From Streptomyces vinaceus (GTDB lineage Bacteria > Actinomycetota > Actinomycetes > Streptomycetales > Streptomycetaceae): DNA of 64,000 nt. A model generated the notes under the pieces. That model saw only the letters and a program-made list of their open reading frames with translations, was not told the origin of the DNA and made no database searches. The position numbers and the translations under genes are program-made. Below are positions 61,927-64,000 of this stretch, in pieces. The stretch is taken from assembly GCF_008704935.1 (NCBI RefSeq), contig NZ_CP023692.1, forward strand, positions 7,603,501 through 7,667,500, in the 5' to 3' direction. How positions within the stretch are numbered: the stretch's first letter is position 1; the number at the start of each line of letters is the position of its first letter.

Positions 61927-63300
61927 GTGTCCACTCCCGACCCCGCTGCCGTGCCCGCCATCGATCCGTTCGCCGAGTCGATGGCCGAGGCCGTGCAGAC
62001 TTCCGCGGCGGCGTTCCGGCTGATGATGACGATCTCGGATGCCGTACGCCGTGCCGCCCAGAGACAGCGCCAGGGCACGGAGGAGGAACTCGCCGAGCCG
62101 GAGGAAAAGCTCGCGCCGGGTTGGGCCGCCGACGCGCTGCGCCCGCTCCTGGACGACCGGGTGCTGGCCGACCTGATGGCGGGGCAGGACTGGCCGGCGA
62201 TGGCGGGGCAGATGGTCGGGCTGCAGAAGGCGGGCGTCGACCTGACCACGTTCCTGCCCCAGCTCGGCCAGGCGGCCAAGACCGTCTTTCAGGCGGTGGA
62301 GGCCAACCAGGCCCGCATCACCGCGGCGGGCACCGACCGGTGGGCGGACCTGCTCCAGAAGACGATGCCCGAGGGCCTGGTCCGCGACGCGATCCTGGCT
62401 TCCCCGGCGTGGCCGGACATGGCCGCCAAGATGGCCCTCCTCGACCGGCAGGGCGTCGACGTCGCAGGCTTCCTGAAAGCCGCGCACGACCAGGGCGTCG
62501 GCGTCGACCGGGCCGTCGCCGCCCTCCTCACTCAACAGGTCGCCGCACCGCAGGTCGCGGCGGCCGCACCGCAGGTCGCGGTCGCAGTGCCCGCCGCACG
62601 ACCCGCCCCCGCCGCAGCCCCTGCCCCGGCCTCTGCTGCTCCCGGTCCGGCTCCGGCCCCGAACCCGTACGCGGCGCCCGCCGCACCGCAGGCCGCCGCC
62701 CCCGCTCCGGCTGCTCCCGGTCCGGCCCCGGCGCAGGCTCCGGTCCTGGAGCCGGTGGCGGTGAGTGCGGATGCCCGTGCGATGTGGGGGCCGCTGACGG
62801 AGGGCCTGTCGGTGCCGAACGATCTGGACCTGTCTGACCGGAGCGCGGCTCTGGAGCAGCTGGGTGTCGGCACGGCGGCGAACAGCCGGCTGGTGAACAT
62901 CGCGCGCGACTACATCGGCTCGGAGCGGGAGACCGCCCTGCTGGTCAGTACCCGGGCCTGGCCGCTGCTCGCGGCCCGTATGGCTGGGATCGCCCGCGGC
63001 CCGGAAGGCGAGCAGGGGCTGCGGGGGCGGTTGAAGGCCGGCCTGATGGACGACGGCGCCTGGGGGCAGGGCCCGCCCGGTGAACTCGCGGGCCGCATGG
63101 TCGGCGCGACTCTGCGCGCCCTGACCACCCCGCCCGGCGCCCCGATCCCCGACAGCCCCCGTGCCTCCGCGACCGCCGCCCGCTCCCGCTCCACCACCAC
63201 CCCCGGCGCGGCCCCCGGCCAGACCACGCCCACGGAGCCGGCTGTGCCCGCGCACCGGCAGGTTGCCGCGCCCGCGAAGGGGTCGGGCCGCCGGCGGTGA
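61927..63300 (+). CDS. Mobilization-associated protein of unknown function
   Basis: A 457-residue protein from GTG 61927 (GAGGAGAAACCC upstream), 20 bp behind the relaxase. Two helical domains (residues 10-200 and 285-390) are separated by a Pro/Ala-rich linker (about 205-280, repeats of APAPA). The first domain contains repeated LLDDRVLADLMAGQDWPAMA and TMPEGLVRDAILASPAWPDM units that look like internal duplication. The Thr/Pro-rich tail is probably disordered. Position suggests a coupling or relaxosome role; no known motif. Confidence 0.7.
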   Translation: MSTPDPAAVPAIDPFAESMAEAVQTSAAAFRLMMTISDAVRRAAQRQRQGTEEELAEPEEKLAPGWAADALRPLLDDRVLADLMAGQDWPAMAGQMVGLQKAGVDLTTFLPQLGQAAKTVFQAVEANQARITAAGTDRWADLLQKTMPEGLVRDAILASPAWPDMAAKMALLDRQGVDVAGFLKAAHDQGVGVDRAVAALLTQQVAAPQVAAAAPQVAVAVPAARPAPAAAPAPASAAPGPAPAPNPYAAPAAPQAAAPAPAAPGPAPAQAPVLEPVAVSADARAMWGPLTEGLSVPNDLDLSDRSAALEQLGVGTAANSRLVNIARDYIGSERETALLVSTRAWPLLAARMAGIARGPEGEQGLRGRLKAGLMDDGAWGQGPPGELAGRMVGATLRALTTPPGAPIPDSPRASATAARSRSTTTPGAAPGQTTPTEPAVPAHRQVAAPAKGSGRRR

Positions 63301-63370
63301 CGGATGGTGCGGTGTGGGGCGACCGGGTGAGCGGGTGGCCGCGTCAGCTGCAGGGGGGTGCGCGGTGGTG

Positions 63371-63596
63371 ATGAGCGGGAGACAGCGTCGTGTCGCCGGC
63401 AGCGTGCTGGCGGGGGCGGTGCTGGCCGCGTGCGGCTGGCTGGGCCGACTGGTACGGGTACGGGCCGGTGGGCCTGGTGCTGAACGGAGCACCAACGCGG
63501 GCCGCCCCAGCAACGGTCGCGGCCGCACCGCTGCGCTCATGCTCCGCCGGCGTCCGGGCTCCCGAGGGCAGGCCCGGCACCGCCGGTGGGGCGTGA
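63371..63596 (+). pseudogene. Possible small lipoprotein, frameshifted
   Basis: From ATG 63371 a short signal peptide with lipobox LAAC (VAGSVLAGAVLAACG) is followed, after a frame change near 63438-63445, by WADWYGYGPVGLVLNGAPTR and a Pro/Ala-rich end stopping at 63596. A one-base correction gives about 75 residues. It sits between the mobilization operon and HU. Low certainty. Confidence 0.4.
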
Positions 63597-63869
63597 CGTG
63601 CCCGGGCCGCGAAGTGGAGCCCTTGCCTTGCTCGTCGTCGAGCTTCCTGTTGGCCAGGTGCCGGGTAGTACCGCCGGGCCGACCACTGCTCGGAGCTCGG
63701 CCGCCGGGACCGGCCCGGCCGCGGTGGGGATACGTCGGGTGGTTGGGCGAGTCGGACGAGCCCGAAAGGCGCGCCCACGTCTTTCGTGTGATCTTTCTGC
63801 GTGCAGGGCGCTGACCGTGCGTCCGGGGACGCCCGCTTGTCCGGGCACGCTCATCAGAGGGAGACAGCT
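63597..63869. other. Intergenic region before HU
   Basis: No gene supported. It ends with AGAGGGAGA just before GTG 63870, the ribosome-binding site of the HU gene. Confidence 0.35.
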
Positions 63870-64000
63870 GTGAACAAACAGGAACTGATCGATCTCGTCT
63901 CGGAGGAGACCGAGGCCTCCAAAGCGTCTGTGAACAAGGTCTTGGACGCCGCGCTGCACACCATCAAAAGCGCGGTTGCGGAGGGTGACTCGGTGCAGTT
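63870..64000 (+). CDS. HU-family DNA-binding protein, cut by the window end
   Basis: Start GTG 63870 with GGGAGA upstream. The 43 visible residues (NKQELIDLVSEETEASKASV, then NKVLDAALHTIKSAVAEGDS) are the two N-terminal helices and start of the beta saddle of HU. HU proteins bend and compact DNA. The rest of the gene, including the DNA-binding arm and any Lys-rich tail that would mark a HupS type, lies outside the window. Confidence 0.92.
   Translation, partial: MNKQELIDLVSEETEASKASVNKVLDAALHTIKSAVAEGDSVQ

Noticed and set aside
61693-63540. 615-residue open frame on the minus strand
   Set aside because: Antisense of the mobilization-associated protein; Gly/Arg-rich without motifs.
1-64000. 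CRISPR arrays, rRNA and tRNA genes
   Set aside because: No regularly spaced direct repeats with unique spacers, no rRNA-like stretches and no tRNA cloverleaf or CCA-ended sequence noticed by eye; a tRNAscan run would be decisive.

Overview
The window is high-GC actinobacterial DNA with Streptomyces-like features: GTG starts, GTGA/ATGA gene overlaps, Tat and Sec secreted proteins, DUF6766/DUF6247-type proteins, an HU gene and an actinobacterial relaxase module. Short operons that look intact alternate with broken genes and transposase tails. That is the texture of a Streptomyces chromosome arm or a large plasmid/integrative element. No rRNA, tRNA or CRISPR array was seen.

Layout. 1-4.1 kb: a frameshifted secreted serine hydrolase, an SDR enzyme divergent from a CGNR zinc-finger regulator, and a frameshifted DksA-like protein. 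4.1-11.3 kb: a MSMEG_6728-type protein, a YbdK-type glutamate-cysteine ligase, topoisomerase IB, and an APC permease/FAD amine oxidase pair. 11.7-15.5 kb: a small secreted protein made of 12 pentapeptides, then a mosaic of remnants (AraC tail, two opposed NRPS pieces, endonuclease III-like gene, Zn-alcohol dehydrogenase, DUF6766). 15.9-19.1 kb: a tightly overlapping six-gene operon (small protein, NAD-epimerase, nucleotidyltransferase, BON, metallophosphoesterase, small charged protein). 19.3-19.9 kb: a toxin-antitoxin-like pair. 20-25 kb: recombinase and IS remnants, small unknown proteins, DUF7822. 25.2-28.3 kb: a TetR-controlled amidase locus with AtzG-like partner and a scrambled MFS gene, tied together by a shared GCAA-N5-TTGC operator. 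28.4-36.5 kb: TniQ-like and IS remnants, unknown operons, a lytic-transglycosylase-like gene with a membrane partner, a Fic-domain module and a secreted protein. 36.6-41.2 kb: gene-poor, with a bacteriocin-like secreted peptide and a small LuxR protein. 41.4-46.7 kb: GlxA-type regulator, NarL-type two-component pair, M55 D-aminopeptidase and a secreted protein. 46.9-51.2 kb: an ATP-grasp ligase/MFS exporter operon and an S8 protease homologue that has lost catalytic residues. 51.7-54.9 kb: small secreted or membrane proteins and a 45-residue polyproline peptide gene directly upstream of a PCMT-like methyltransferase. 55.1-58.7 kb: a complete three-gene ABC-3C (DUF3732) system, predicted to act in defence, followed by an ETEC_3214-like protein. 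60.1-63.3 kb: MobC, relaxase and a mobilization-associated protein. The window ends inside an HU gene.

The strongest candidates for something undescribed are the polyproline-peptide/PCMT pair, the ABC-3C system beside a mobilization module, the inactive S8 homologue, the ATP-grasp/MFS pair whose MFS gene appears to start at CTG, and the Fic/partner module. At least nine otherwise well-conserved genes are broken by single-base indels, several of them clearly one base short of a G or C run. Sequencing error must therefore be excluded before calling them pseudogenes.
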